64,000 nucleotides of DNA from Streptomyces sp. NBC_01717 (GCF_036248255.1 NZ_CP109178.1:7259001-7323000), one strand, 5' to 3'; counted from the stretch's first letter, positions 53,504 to 62,496 are shown. The notes: generated by a model not told the origin, from the sequence alone. Numbers and translations are program-made.

Positions 53504-54346
53504 GTGGTGGCTGGAAGTACCGGTGAGGTCCGGGGCGCGATGTCCGCGCGGCTCGTCGCAGGGCAGAAGGCGCTGGTGACCGGGGCCAATTCAGGTATCG
53601 GCAGGGCGACCGCGATCGCACTCGGACGGGCCGGTGCGGACGTCGTGGTCAACTACGTCGCCGGTGAGGACGAGGCCGAGCAGGTCGTCGCGGAGATCAA
53701 GGGCTTCGGGGTCCGCGCCTACGCCCATCAGGCCGATGTCTCCGACGAGGCCCAGGTCGTCGGCATGGTCGCCCGCATGGTCGAGGAGTTCGACACCATC
53801 GACATCCTGGTGGCCAACGCGGGCCTCCAGCGGGATGCGCCGAGCGTGGAGATGACGCTCGCCCAGTGGCAGAAGGTCATCGACGTCAACCTCACCGGCC
53901 AGTTCCTCTGCGCGCGGGAGGCCGTCAAGGAGTTCGTGCGGCGCGGCGTCGTGCCGGAGGTCTCCCGGTCTGCCGGGAAAATCGTCTGCATGAGCTCGGT
54001 CCACCAGATCGTCCCCTGGGCGGGCCACGTGAACTACGCCTCCTCCAAAGGCGGCGTGGGCATGATGATGGAGACCCTCGCGCAGGAGCTGGCCCCCCAG
54101 GGAATCCGGGTGAACGCCGTTGCGCCGGGCGCCGTCCGCACCCCCATCAACAGGAGTGCCTGGGACACCCCGGAGGCCGAGTCCGACCTCCTGCGGCTGA
54201 TCCCGTACCGCCGGGTCGGGGAGCCGGAGGACATCGCCAACGCCGTCGTCGTGGTGGCATCCGATCTGCTCGACTATGTCGTGGGCGCCACGCTGTATGT
54301 GGACGGCGGAATGACACTCTTCCCCGGCTTCGCCACCGGAGGCTGA
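53504..54346 (+). CDS. Short-chain dehydrogenase (glucose 1-dehydrogenase-like)
   Basis: 280 residues from GTG 53504 (GAAGGAGA upstream). SDR motifs: TGANSGIG at 26-33, NAG near 105, Ser164-165 (CMSSVHQIVPW), and Tyr178-x3-Lys182 (NYASSK). The VNYVAGEDEAEQVVAEI stretch and INRSAWDTPE region match glucose 1-dehydrogenase-type SDRs (NADP-preferring Asn after strand 2). Substrate likely a sugar or polyol; unproven. Neighbours (GH15 hydrolase, aldose epimerase) fit sugar metabolism. Confidence 0.9.
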   Translation: MVAGSTGEVRGAMSARLVAGQKALVTGANSGIGRATAIALGRAGADVVVNYVAGEDEAEQVVAEIKGFGVRAYAHQADVSDEAQVVGMVARMVEEFDTIDILVANAGLQRDAPSVEMTLAQWQKVIDVNLTGQFLCAREAVKEFVRRGVVPEVSRSAGKIVCMSSVHQIVPWAGHVNYASSKGGVGMMMETLAQELAPQGIRVNAVAPGAVRTPINRSAWDTPEAESDLLRLIPYRRVGEPEDIANAVVVVASDLLDYVVGATLYVDGGMTLFPGFATGG

Positions 54347-54455
54347 ACGCTCCTGCCTGGCGTGGCTGTGTGGCCATGGACCGTGATCCTCCCGGAGAGC
54401 CGGCCGGGCGGCTGCCCGGGCGAGCGGTCTGCCGGCGGCGGCCGGGACGGCAGGG

Positions 54456-56279
54456 TCAGCGGCCCTCCTCCAGGTCGAGCGCCGCGTCGAGCGTGGTGGC
54501 GGCCATGATCAGGGACAGGTGGGTGAACGCCTGCGGGAAGTTGCCCAGTTGCTCACCGCTCGGGCCGATCTCCTCGGCGAACAGCCCGACGTGGTTGGCG
54601 TAGGTCTGCATCTTCTCGAAGGCGTATCTCGCCAGCGGGAGCCGGCCCGCGCGGGCCGTCGCGTCGACGTACAGGAAGGTGCAGAGACTGAACGTGCCCT
54701 CGGAGCCGCGCAGACCGTCCGGTGAGGCCGCGGGGTCGTACCGGTAGACGAGGCTGTCCGAGACGAGTGTGCGATCCATGGCGTCCAGCGTGGACAGCCA
54801 TGCCGGGTCCTTGGGGGCGATGAACCCGACTCTCGGCATCAGCAGCAGTGAGGCGTCCAGCACGTCGCCGCCGTACTGCTGGACGAAGGCCTTCTCCGAC
54901 TCGCTCCAGCCACGCTCCATGATCTGCTCGAAAATGGCGTCCCTGGTCCTCGTCCACCTGATGGTGTCGGCAGGCCTGCGGAAGACGTCCGCCAGGCGAA
55001 GCCCGTTGTCGAAGGCGGCCCACGTCATCACCCGGCTGTACGTGAAGTCCTTGCGGCCGCCACGGGTCTCCCAGATGCCTTCGTCCGGCCGGTCCCAGGC
55101 GTCCGCGAGCCAGTCGAGCGTCGTGGTGAGTGCCTTCCAGCCCGAGTAGGTGGCGTGCTGGCTGATCTCGCGGCCCTGCGCCAGTGCGTAGACGGCTTCG
55201 CCGTAGATGTCCAGCTGGAGCTGGCCGGCCGCGCCGTTGCCCGCACGGACGGGGTACGAGCCCTGATACCCCTCGAAGTGCGTCAGGGTCTGCTCGGGCA
55301 GGTTCGGGTCACCGTCCACCCGGTACACGGTCTGCAGAGGCTCCCCGCCCTTTCCCTCGCGCTCGTGCAGCCGGGCGACCAGCCAGTGGACGAACGCGAC
55401 CGCCTCCTCGACGAAGCCGAGATCCATCAGGGCACGCACGGACAGCGAACCGTCGCGGATCCAGGTGTACCGGTAGTCCCAGTTGCGCTCTCCGCCGACC
55501 TGTTCCGGCAGCCCCATGGTCGGCGCGGCGACCATGGCGCCGGTGGGGGCGTAGATGAGCAGCTTCAGGGTGATCGCCGAGCGGTGTACGAGCTCGGGCC
55601 ACCGGCCCCGGTAGCGCGAGGTGCGCAGCCACGCCTTCCAGAAGTGGATGACGTCCCAGGACCGTGCGGTGATCCCGTCGATGGTCAGGGGCGGGGGAGC
55701 CTCACCGCCCGGATCGCAGACGGTGAACACGGCGCAGCCGATCTCGCCCGCCCTCAGGGTCACCGTGCCCCGGACGTCCCGGCCGTCGCGCTCCAGCGGG
55801 AAGGTGCTCTGCAGGTGGGCGCTGATGCCGGGGGCCCGGAAGAGCGCGCCGTCCGGACCGAGGTCGAGCTCGTGCTCGGCCCGGCCGTAGTCGAAACGCG
55901 GCCTGCACCGGAGCGTGAAACCGACGGTCCCCCGCACGACCCGCACCAAACGGACCAGGGTGTGCCGGTCGGTGGCGGTACCCGTCCGGTCGGGAGGCAT
56001 GTAGTCGACCACTTCGCCCACCCCGTCCGGCGACATGAATCGGGTCACCAGGACCGCCGTGTCGGGGTAGTAGAGCTGCTTGCAGCTGATGCCGGGCTGC
56101 TCCGGCGCCAACTGGAAATACCCCCCGCGTTCGACGTCGAGCAGCGCCGCGAAGATGCTGGGAGAGTCGAATCGGGGGGCGGCGAACCAGTCGATGACAC
56201 CCCGGGACGAGACGAGCGCGGCAGTCTGCAGATCGCCGACCAGCCCGTGCTCGGCGATCGGCGGATAGCGTTCGTCCAT
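54456..56279 (-). CDS. Glycoside hydrolase family 15 (glucoamylase/trehalase-like)
   Basis: 607 residues from ATG 56279 (GGAG 8 bp upstream). N-terminal DUF5911-like beta domain YPPIAEHGLVGDLQTAALVSSRGVIDWFAAPRFDSPSIF-type at 4-45. Catalytic (alpha/alpha)6 barrel from about 230: GERNWDYRYTWIRDGSLSVRALMDLG near 268, first acid in DEGIWETRGGRKDFTYSRVMTWAAFDNG near 395, and second acid in GLFAEEIGPSGEQLGNFPQAFTHLSLI near 565. No signal peptide, so intracellular. Mycobacterial relatives hydrolyse trehalose; glucoamylase-type activity is also possible. Confidence 0.9.
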   Translation of the reverse strand: MDERYPPIAEHGLVGDLQTAALVSSRGVIDWFAAPRFDSPSIFAALLDVERGGYFQLAPEQPGISCKQLYYPDTAVLVTRFMSPDGVGEVVDYMPPDRTGTATDRHTLVRLVRVVRGTVGFTLRCRPRFDYGRAEHELDLGPDGALFRAPGISAHLQSTFPLERDGRDVRGTVTLRAGEIGCAVFTVCDPGGEAPPPLTIDGITARSWDVIHFWKAWLRTSRYRGRWPELVHRSAITLKLLIYAPTGAMVAAPTMGLPEQVGGERNWDYRYTWIRDGSLSVRALMDLGFVEEAVAFVHWLVARLHEREGKGGEPLQTVYRVDGDPNLPEQTLTHFEGYQGSYPVRAGNGAAGQLQLDIYGEAVYALAQGREISQHATYSGWKALTTTLDWLADAWDRPDEGIWETRGGRKDFTYSRVMTWAAFDNGLRLADVFRRPADTIRWTRTRDAIFEQIMERGWSESEKAFVQQYGGDVLDASLLLMPRVGFIAPKDPAWLSTLDAMDRTLVSDSLVYRYDPAASPDGLRGSEGTFSLCTFLYVDATARAGRLPLARYAFEKMQTYANHVGLFAEEIGPSGEQLGNFPQAFTHLSLIMAATTLDAALDLEEGR

Positions 56280-56625
56280 CGTGGCTCCGGTGGTAGGAAG
56301 CCCCGAGCCCCACCCACCACTATCCGACAGAACGGATACCCGCGCCTGGTCTGTACGGGGTACGGGCGTCGCCGCCCGGCCGGTGTCACGGCGTAACCCC
56401 TCGACCACATCGTGGCCCTGGTGCAGTGGACGGGCGGCGGTGCAGTGGACCGCCACGTATGGCCCCCGTGGGCGAACTTGCCCGGCCATCGGAGCAGGAC
56501 GTTCGTGTCCCGCTTGACTCGCCGGGTCGTTGTCCGCACGCTCCCGAGAGGCGGCCGACGGCCCGGCCGCCACCCAGCCCGGGCTTGCGGGCCGTCCGCC
56601 TTCGAGCAGACCGAGGAGGCCACGC
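56280..56625. other. 346-bp divergent intergenic region between GH15 and aldose epimerase
   Basis: No gene-like frame. Contains a palindrome at 56321-56338 (listed separately) and a tandem GTACGGG-GTACGGG (56353-56366). Promoters of both genes must lie here, but no convincing -35/-10 pair could be picked. Confidence 0.5.
56321..56338. promoter_or_regulatory. Operator-like palindrome TATCCG-N6-CGGATA
   Basis: Perfect 6-bp inverted arms with a 6-bp spacer, 42-59 bp upstream of the GH15 start, in the divergent control region. No regulator gene is adjacent. Confidence 0.5.
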
Positions 56626-57546
56626 GTGCACGAGAGCCGGACCGGACGGCAGGTGACTCTCCGCCATGGGGACCGGAGCGCGGTCGTCGTCGAACTCGGA
56701 GCGGCCCTACGCCATTACGCCGTCGGCGACCGGCTCGTACTCGACGGATTCGCGCCGGACGACCGGATCACCGGCGGGCGCGGTCAGATCCTCGCGCCGT
56801 GGCCCAACCGGATCCAGGACGGCCGCTACCGCTGGGACGGGCAGGACCAGCAACTGCCTCTGACCGAACCGGAGAACGGCAACGCCATCCACGGCCTGCT
56901 CCGCTGGACATCGTGGCGGATCGTCGAGGCGCAGGACGACCGGGCGGTGCTCGATGTCTCCCTGTGGCCCCAGCCCGGATACCCCTTCCACCTCCGGGTC
57001 CGAGCCGAGTACACCCTGGATGACGACGGCCTCGCTGTGGCCGTCGTCGCACGCAACGTCGGCGAGAACGCCGCACCCTACGGGGTCGGCCAGCACCCCT
57101 ACCTCACGGTCGGCACCGGGACCGTGGACGACGCGCTGCTGACCGTACCGGCGCGGACACGGCTGCGCACCGGCGAGCGGGGGCTGCCGGTGGCTGCGGA
57201 ACCGGTCCAGGACTCTCCGTACGACTTCCGCACGCCTCGAGCCATCGGGACCCAGCGACTGGACACCCCGTTCTGCGACCTCGACCGGGATGCGCGCGGG
57301 CGGGCCGTGGTCAGCCTCGCCCATTCCTCCGGCGCATGGGGTACCGACGTATGGCTGGGTGAGGGCGCCGGGCACGTCCAGGTGTACACCGGTGACACCC
57401 TGCCCGAAGGGGAGCGCCGCCGCTCCGTCGCCATCGAGCCGATGTCGTGCCCGCCGGACGCGTTCCGCACCGGCACGGGCCTTGTCACTCTGGGGCCCGG
57501 TGAGGAGCACACAGTCCGCTGGGGGATCACCCCGTGGCAGGAATGA
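56626..57546 (+). CDS. Aldose 1-epimerase-like protein
   Basis: 306 residues from GTG 56626, set by GAGGAGG 6 bp upstream. Galactose-mutarotase fold: GGRGQILAPWPNRIQDGRYRWDG near 45, NGNAIHGLLRW near 85 (His), GVGQHPYLTVG with the catalytic His near 152, and VAIEPMSCPPDAF with the catalytic Glu near 268. Interconverts alpha- and beta-anomers of an aldose or acts on a phosphorylated relative. Same strand as the antiporter 100 bp downstream, divergent from GH15, consistent with sugar release. Confidence 0.9.
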   Translation: MHESRTGRQVTLRHGDRSAVVVELGAALRHYAVGDRLVLDGFAPDDRITGGRGQILAPWPNRIQDGRYRWDGQDQQLPLTEPENGNAIHGLLRWTSWRIVEAQDDRAVLDVSLWPQPGYPFHLRVRAEYTLDDDGLAVAVVARNVGENAAPYGVGQHPYLTVGTGTVDDALLTVPARTRLRTGERGLPVAAEPVQDSPYDFRTPRAIGTQRLDTPFCDLDRDARGRAVVSLAHSSGAWGTDVWLGEGAGHVQVYTGDTLPEGERRRSVAIEPMSCPPDAFRTGTGLVTLGPGEEHTVRWGITPWQE

Positions 57547-57645
57547 CGGTCGCGCCGCGGCGCTCGATGCCGCCCGTTCCCCGGGGCGCCCGCGTCAGGA
57601 GCATCCACCGGCCGGTCGGATGACCCGGCACCGCGGAGGCGCCGC

Positions 57646-59445
57646 ATGACGACGGATCAGGTCCTCCTGGGCGTGGGACTGACCCTGGTGCTAGCCGTCG
57701 GATCGCAGGTCCTGGCAGGCCGGCTGCGTATCCCGGCACTCATCGTGCTGCTGCCGGTCGGGTTCACCGCCGGTGCGCTGGTGGACGAGCTCGACCCGCA
57801 CCGGCTGCTGGGTCCGGCGTTCTCCCCTCTCGTGTCACTCGCCGTCGCGGTGATCCTCTACGACGCGGGTATCGGGCTCGATCTCAGGAGACTGAAGGGC
57901 CATGTCCGCCGCGTCGTCATCAGGCTGATCTGGATCGGGGTCCTGATCACCTGGGTGCTCGGCACACTCCTCGCCGTGCCACTGCTGGGCATGGACCGGC
58001 GGGCGGCCGTCATGCTGGGCGCGATCCTCGTGGTCTCCGGACCGACCGTGGTGGGGCCGCTGCTCAGCTTCGTCCGGCCGAAGGAACGGCCGCAGCACAT
58101 CCTGGTCTGGGAGGGCTCCCTCATCGACCCGGTCGGCGGCATCCTGGGAGCGCTCGTCTTCCATCTCGTCGAAGCGAGCACCGGTCGTCACGTCGGCAGC
58201 GGAGCGCTGAACTTCCTCGGCAGCGTCGGTGTCGGGATGACGGGAGGCATTGCCGGAACCGTGCTCCTGTGGGTGCTGTTCCGCCGGCTCCGGCCCGGCG
58301 AGATCCTCGGGACCACTGCCCAGCTCGCCGCGGTGATCGCGGTGGCGGCCTGCTGCGATGTCGTGCGCGAGGACTCCGGACTCATCGCCGCTGTGATGAT
58401 GGGCCTGGCAGTCGCCAACCATCCGGGTTTCGACGTCCCGGCACGCCGGCCCTTCTTCGAGACCTTGGTCAGTCTGATTCTCGGCCTGCTCTTCATCTCC
58501 ATCTCGGCCACTGTCACCCCGCAGTCGCTGCGGCACGTGGTACTTCCCGCGCTGGGCCTCACCGTTGTCCTCGTGCTCGTGGTCAGGCCACTGGTGGCGT
58601 TCATGTCGACGCTCGGCACGGACCTGACCAGGGGCGAGCGGGGCTTCATCGGCTGGATGGCACCGCGAGGCATCGTCGCGGCGGCGACCGCCTCGACGTT
58701 CTCCGCCACCCTGGTCGCGAAGGGAATCGGCGGCGCTTCGAAGATTCTTCCCACCACCTTCGTCGTCATCGTGGCCACGGTGACGCTGTACGGGCTGACG
58801 GCATCGGCGGTCGCCAGGGGCCTGGGCGTCGTCAGACCGTCCCGCTCACGTCCGCTGCTGGTCGGTGGCGAGCCATGGGTGGTGGACCTCGGGCGGGCGT
58901 TGAGAGCGGCGGGGCTGCAGGTACTGATGTGGGCCGGCCTGGACCAGCAGCGTGAGCGCATCGGACAGGCGGGACTCGAGCTGGCCCCGGGGGAGCTGCT
59001 GGCTGCCGCCACCGGGGAGGGCGCCGAGCTGGAGGGCATCACGGCGGTGTTCCTCCTGACAGCCGAGGACGATTTCAACGCGCTGGCGGCCACCGTCCTG
59101 CGTGGCAGCGTCGAGGGATCCGTCCATCGAGTCGGTTCTCCGCGCGAGAGCGTCGGTGTGGTGGCCCCGTTCATCGGCGGCGAGGTCCTGTTCGGTACGG
59201 AGCTGACCGGGATGGCACTGACCCGGAGGTACGAGGAAGGGGCGTCCATCGTGACGAGGCCCGCAGATCAGGCCGCACCGGCCGGCTGGGACATGCTGTT
59301 CCTGGTCCGGGGCGACGGCCGGCTCGATCCGGTCACCGAGGGGAACCGTCCGCTACCCGGACCGGGGGACCTCGCCGTCCTCCTGGCTCCCGCCTCCACC
59401 GGTCGATCCGCTGTGCCACCCGCTCCGGGGCAGACACCGGCGTAG
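57646..59445 (+). CDS. Cation:proton antiporter (CPA family) with C-terminal regulatory domain
   Basis: 599 residues. About 12 membrane helices in residues 1-395: GFTAGALVDELDPHRLLG, VAVILYDAGIGLDL, GAILVVSGPTVVGPLLSFVRP (conserved unwound-helix region) and WEGSLIDPVGGILGALVF (carboxylates for ion binding). Residues about 400-590 are soluble and resemble a TrkA/RCK-like nucleotide-sensing domain (VVDLGRALRAAGLQVLMWAGLDQ, AVFLLTAEDDFNALAATVLRG), though the glycine motif is poor. Exchanges Na+ or K+ for H+ in pH or salt homeostasis. Confidence 0.88.
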   Translation: MTTDQVLLGVGLTLVLAVGSQVLAGRLRIPALIVLLPVGFTAGALVDELDPHRLLGPAFSPLVSLAVAVILYDAGIGLDLRRLKGHVRRVVIRLIWIGVLITWVLGTLLAVPLLGMDRRAAVMLGAILVVSGPTVVGPLLSFVRPKERPQHILVWEGSLIDPVGGILGALVFHLVEASTGRHVGSGALNFLGSVGVGMTGGIAGTVLLWVLFRRLRPGEILGTTAQLAAVIAVAACCDVVREDSGLIAAVMMGLAVANHPGFDVPARRPFFETLVSLILGLLFISISATVTPQSLRHVVLPALGLTVVLVLVVRPLVAFMSTLGTDLTRGERGFIGWMAPRGIVAAATASTFSATLVAKGIGGASKILPTTFVVIVATVTLYGLTASAVARGLGVVRPSRSRPLLVGGEPWVVDLGRALRAAGLQVLMWAGLDQQRERIGQAGLELAPGELLAAATGEGAELEGITAVFLLTAEDDFNALAATVLRGSVEGSVHRVGSPRESVGVVAPFIGGEVLFGTELTGMALTRRYEEGASIVTRPADQAAPAGWDMLFLVRGDGRLDPVTEGNRPLPGPGDLAVLLAPASTGRSAVPPAPGQTPA

Positions 59446-59456
59446 GACCACAAAAA

Positions 59457-59496
59457 AGCAGATGCGGATCGAGTACCTACTCGATCCGCATCTGCT
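59457..59496. terminator. 19-bp perfect hairpin between antiporter and tRNA-Leu
   Basis: AGCAGATGCGGATCGAGTA (59457-59475) and its exact complement (59478-59496), only 2 nt apart. On the minus strand the stem is followed by TTTTTT (59457-59452), making a canonical intrinsic terminator for the tRNA gene, which is rare in this GC-rich genome. It serves the antiporter gene from the other side. Confidence 0.9.
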
Positions 59497-59526
59497 ACGT
59501 CTTCCTGCACAAAAGGGGAAGACCGC

Positions 59527-59614
59527 TGGTGTCCGAGGGGGGACTTGAACCCCCACGCCCGATAAAGGGCACTAGCACCTCAAGCTAGCGCGTCTGCCAT
59601 TCCGCCACCCGGAC
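59527..59614 (-). tRNA. tRNA-Leu (anticodon GAG)
   Basis: Minus-strand class II tRNA, 88 nt including encoded CCA (59527-59529). Acceptor stem GTCCGGG/CTCGGAC (one G-U pair), discriminator A, anticodon stem CTAGC/GCTAG with loop TTGAGGT (anticodon GAG at 59579-59581), long variable arm GCCC-N-GGGC, and T arm GGGGGTTCAAGTCCCCC. Reads CUC/CUU leucine codons. Confidence 0.97.
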
Positions 59615-59798
59615 AAGGTGTCTGTCTCGCGGGCCGTGCCCGTTCCGACGTGGAAAACAATAGCAAACATTCGGGGGTGCTCGATCACGCCACTGGCCGT
59701 GCGAACGGTGCATGACGGGGGGACGGGCGGCCTTGGGTGAGCGGGCCCGGCGCGGGAGGATGGGCGGGAGCACCAGGGTGACAGTGGAAGGAAGCAGT

Positions 59799-61124
59799 GT
59801 GAGCGAGACGAACACGGTCGGCGGCCCGTCCGGCGAGGACGAGGTCGTGGACCTCTGCCGCGAGCTGATCCGGATCGACACCAGCAACTACGGAGACCAC
59901 TCGGGTCCGGGTGAACGGGTGGCCGCCGAGTACATCGCCGAGCAGCTCGCCGAGGTCGGGCTCGAACCGAAGATCTTCGAATCCCACAAGGGCCGTGCCT
60001 CGACGGTGGCCCGGATCGAGGGCGAGGACCCGTCGAGGCCCGCGCTGCTCATCCACGGCCACACCGACGTCGTGCCGGCCAATGCCCAGGACTGGACGCA
60101 CGACCCGTTCTCGGGCGAGATCGCGGACGGCTGCGTGTGGGGCCGCGGCGCGGTCGACATGAAGGACATGGACGCGATGACCCTCGCGGTCGTCCGCGAC
60201 CGGATGCGCAGTGGCCGCAAGCCCCCGCGCGACATCGTGCTGGCGTTCCTGGCCGACGAGGAGGCCGGTGGTACGTACGGTGCGCGGTATCTCGTCGACA
60301 AGCACCCGGACCTCTTCGACGGCGTCAGCGAGGCGATCGGTGAGGTCGGCGGCTTCTCCTTCACGGTCAACGAGAAGCTGCGGCTCTATCTCGTCGAGAC
60401 GGCCCAGAAGGGCATGCACTGGATGAAGCTCACCGTGGACGGTACCGCCGGGCACGGCTCGATGACCAACGACGACAACGCGATCACCGAGCTCTGCGAG
60501 GCCGTCGGGCGGCTCGGGCGGCACAAGTGGCCGGTCAGGGTGACCAAGACCGTACGGTCCTTCCTCGACGAGCTGTCCGACGCGCTCGGCACCCCGCTCG
60601 ACCCGGAGGACATGGACGCCACGCTCGCCAAGCTGGGCGGCATCGCCAAGATGATCGGTGCCACCCTGCGCAACTCGGCCGCCCCGACCATGCTGGGCGC
60701 CGGGTACAAGGTGAACGTGATCCCGGGCCAGGCCGTCGCCCATGTCGACGGCCGCTTCCTGCCCGGCTTCGAGGACGAGTTCCTGGCCGACCTGGACCGG
60801 ATCCTCGGCCCGCGGGTGAGGCGCGAGGACGTGCACGGCGACAAGGCGCTGGAGACCAGCTTCGACGGCTCCCTGGTCGATGCCATGCAGGTCGCGCTGA
60901 AGGCGGAGGACCCGATCGCCCGCGCCGTCCCGTACATGCTCTCCGGCGGCACCGACGCCAAGTCCTTCGACGACCTCGGCATCCGCTGCTTCGGATTCGC
61001 GCCGCTGAAGCTGCCGCCGGAGCTCGACTTCGCGGGCATGTTCCACGGTGTGGACGAGCGAGTGCCGGTCGACGGTCTGAAATTCGGCGTGCGGGTGCTC
61101 GACCGTTTCATCGACAACTGCTGA
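59799..61124 (+). CDS. M20 family metallopeptidase/deacylase (ArgE/DapE type)
   Basis: 441 residues from GTG 59799 (GGAAGGAAG upstream; the in-frame ATG 59712 gives a non-conserved lead). Metal ligands His88 (LIHGHTDVVP), Asp120 (WGRGAVDMKDMDA), Glu154-155 (FLADEEAGGTYGARYLV) and a late His in FHGVDERVPV; dimerisation domain in the middle (VDGTAGHGSMTNDDNAI). Di-zinc hydrolase of peptides or N-acyl amino acids; substrate unclear. Its 3' end is followed by chpH. Confidence 0.92.
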   Translation: MSETNTVGGPSGEDEVVDLCRELIRIDTSNYGDHSGPGERVAAEYIAEQLAEVGLEPKIFESHKGRASTVARIEGEDPSRPALLIHGHTDVVPANAQDWTHDPFSGEIADGCVWGRGAVDMKDMDAMTLAVVRDRMRSGRKPPRDIVLAFLADEEAGGTYGARYLVDKHPDLFDGVSEAIGEVGGFSFTVNEKLRLYLVETAQKGMHWMKLTVDGTAGHGSMTNDDNAITELCEAVGRLGRHKWPVRVTKTVRSFLDELSDALGTPLDPEDMDATLAKLGGIAKMIGATLRNSAAPTMLGAGYKVNVIPGQAVAHVDGRFLPGFEDEFLADLDRILGPRVRREDVHGDKALETSFDGSLVDAMQVALKAEDPIARAVPYMLSGGTDAKSFDDLGIRCFGFAPLKLPPELDFAGMFHGVDERVPVDGLKFGVRVLDRFIDNC

Positions 61125-61266
61125 ATCATCACGCCGGTAATCGCCAGCGTGTACGTATGTGACCGGAACGAGTGAAAGGAACCATACGCTCGTAGCCCCA
61201 TTACTTCTTCCTCGTTACAGGTGGTGCGGTCCGCGGCTGGGGCCGCATTGCCAACTAGGAGGAATA

Positions 61267-61500
61267 ATGATCAAGAAGGTCGTCGCTGCTGCGGCAGTCA
61301 CTGGCGGTCTGGTGCTCGCGGGTGCGGGCATGGCCGTCGCCGACTCGGGCGCGCAGGGTGCCGCTGTCGGGAGCCCCGGCGTGATCTCGGGCAACACGAT
61401 CCAGGTTCCCGTGCACGTGCCGGTGAACGTGTGCGGCAACACGATCTCCGTGATCGGGCTGCTCAACCCCGCCTTCGGCAACGGCTGCGTCAACGGCTGA
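61267..61500 (+). CDS. chpH: Short chaplin ChpH
   Basis: 77 residues from ATG 61267 (AGGAGG 5 bp upstream). Signal peptide to about AVA-DS (26). One chaplin domain, SPGVISGNTIQVPVHVPVNVCGNTISVIGLLNPAFGNGC, with Cys56 and Cys74 forming the conserved disulphide. Secreted amyloid-like surfactant that coats aerial hyphae and lowers surface tension. The near-identity to S. coelicolor ChpH (from memory) and the adjacent long chaplin support the name. Expected to be under developmental (Bld) control; no sigma-factor site could be fixed. Confidence 0.95.
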   Translation: MIKKVVAAAAVTGGLVLAGAGMAVADSGAQGAAVGSPGVISGNTIQVPVHVPVNVCGNTISVIGLLNPAFGNGCVNG

Positions 61501-61528
61501 TGTTGTGCATCAACCCGTAAGGGTTTGA

Positions 61529-61577
61529 GCCCGGTCGGCCCCGGGGTGCACGCCATGCACTCCGGGGCCGACCGGGC
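61529..61577 (+). terminator. 22-bp stem terminator after chpH
   Basis: GCCCGGTCGGCCCCGGGGTGCA pairs with the downstream complement ending at 61577 around a 5-nt loop CGCCA, with one G-T pair. Very stable. It explains how chpH can be expressed apart from chpC. Confidence 0.85.
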
Positions 61578-61639
61578 ACTCCGCCCCCCGCACGGTCGAG
61601 TCCGGGGGTTTTCCGGAAGGTAGAAGGCAGGAACAACCT

Positions 61640-62425
61640 ATGCGACAGGTCACGCGTAAAGGCCTGATCACCATGGCGGCAGCGGGCGGAGTGCTCGCGC
61701 TGAGTGGTGGCTATGCGCACGCCGACGCGGGAGCGACCGGCGACGCATCGAATTCCCCGGGGGTGCTGTCAGGGAATTCGATCGAGATCCCGGTCCACGT
61801 ACCGGTCAATGCATGCGGTAACTCCGTGAGTGTCGTCGGACTGCTCAATCCCGCAGCCGGAAACGCTTGCGGAAGCGGTTCGGGAAGTGATTCGGGAAGC
61901 GCGACTTCGAGCCGACACGGCTCGGCCGCCCCCGCATCGGGCAGCCGGGCGTCGAACCACAGCGCCCAGGACCCGTCGGCAGTCGACCTCGGGCCGGGAA
62001 CCGGCAAGCACCGGGCCGTCGGCAGCGACAGCAGGAACGGGGCGACCGCCGAGGGGTACACGCAGGGCTCGCCCGGCATCCTCTCGGGCAACACCGTCCA
62101 GGCGCCCATCGACATCCCGGTGAACGCCTGCGGAAACAGCATCACCATCGGCGGACTCCTCAGCCCGTCCTCCGGCAACAGCTGCGAGAACGACCCTGAC
62201 GTCGCACCACCGCCGGTCAGGCAGGTCACCCCGGGCAAGCCCACCCCCCCGATGGGGCTCACGGGGTTCGGAGTGCCCAGCACCCCGAATGCACCCGAGC
62301 CCCAGGCGGTCGAACTCGCACACACCGGAGCGGGCGGGCTCGACCTGCTCGTCCCGGCGAGCGCGGGCCTGCTGCTGGCGGGCGCGGGCACGGTGCTGTA
62401 CCGCCGCTCCCGCATGTCCGCGTAA
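61640..62425 (+). CDS. chpC: Long chaplin ChpC, sortase-anchored
   Basis: 261 residues. Signal peptide (to about AHA-DA, 28); first chaplin domain about 37-76 (NSPGVLSGNSIEIPVHVPVNACGNSV), a Ser/Gly-rich linker, second chaplin domain about 141-182 (GSPGILSGNTVQAPIDIPVNACGNSI), a Pro-rich spacer, and the sorting signal LAHTG at 226-230 followed by a hydrophobic helix and YRRSRMSA. Anchored to peptidoglycan by class E sortase, it tethers short chaplins to the wall. Confidence 0.95.
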   Translation: MRQVTRKGLITMAAAGGVLALSGGYAHADAGATGDASNSPGVLSGNSIEIPVHVPVNACGNSVSVVGLLNPAAGNACGSGSGSDSGSATSSRHGSAAPASGSRASNHSAQDPSAVDLGPGTGKHRAVGSDSRNGATAEGYTQGSPGILSGNTVQAPIDIPVNACGNSITIGGLLSPSSGNSCENDPDVAPPPVRQVTPGKPTPPMGLTGFGVPSTPNAPEPQAVELAHTGAGGLDLLVPASAGLLLAGAGTVLYRRSRMSA

Positions 62426-62455
62426 CAGCAGGACGAACACGGGCACAGGCGGAAC

Positions 62456-62496
62456 GAAACGAGCGGGCCCCGCGAATGCGGGGCCCGCTCCGTTTC
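62456..62496. terminator. Bidirectional hairpin between chpC and DUF5703 gene
   Basis: GAGCGGGCCCCGC/GCGGGGCCCGCTC (13 bp) with loop GAAT, extended by GAAAC/GTTTC across one bulged base; lies between convergent genes. Confidence 0.85.
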
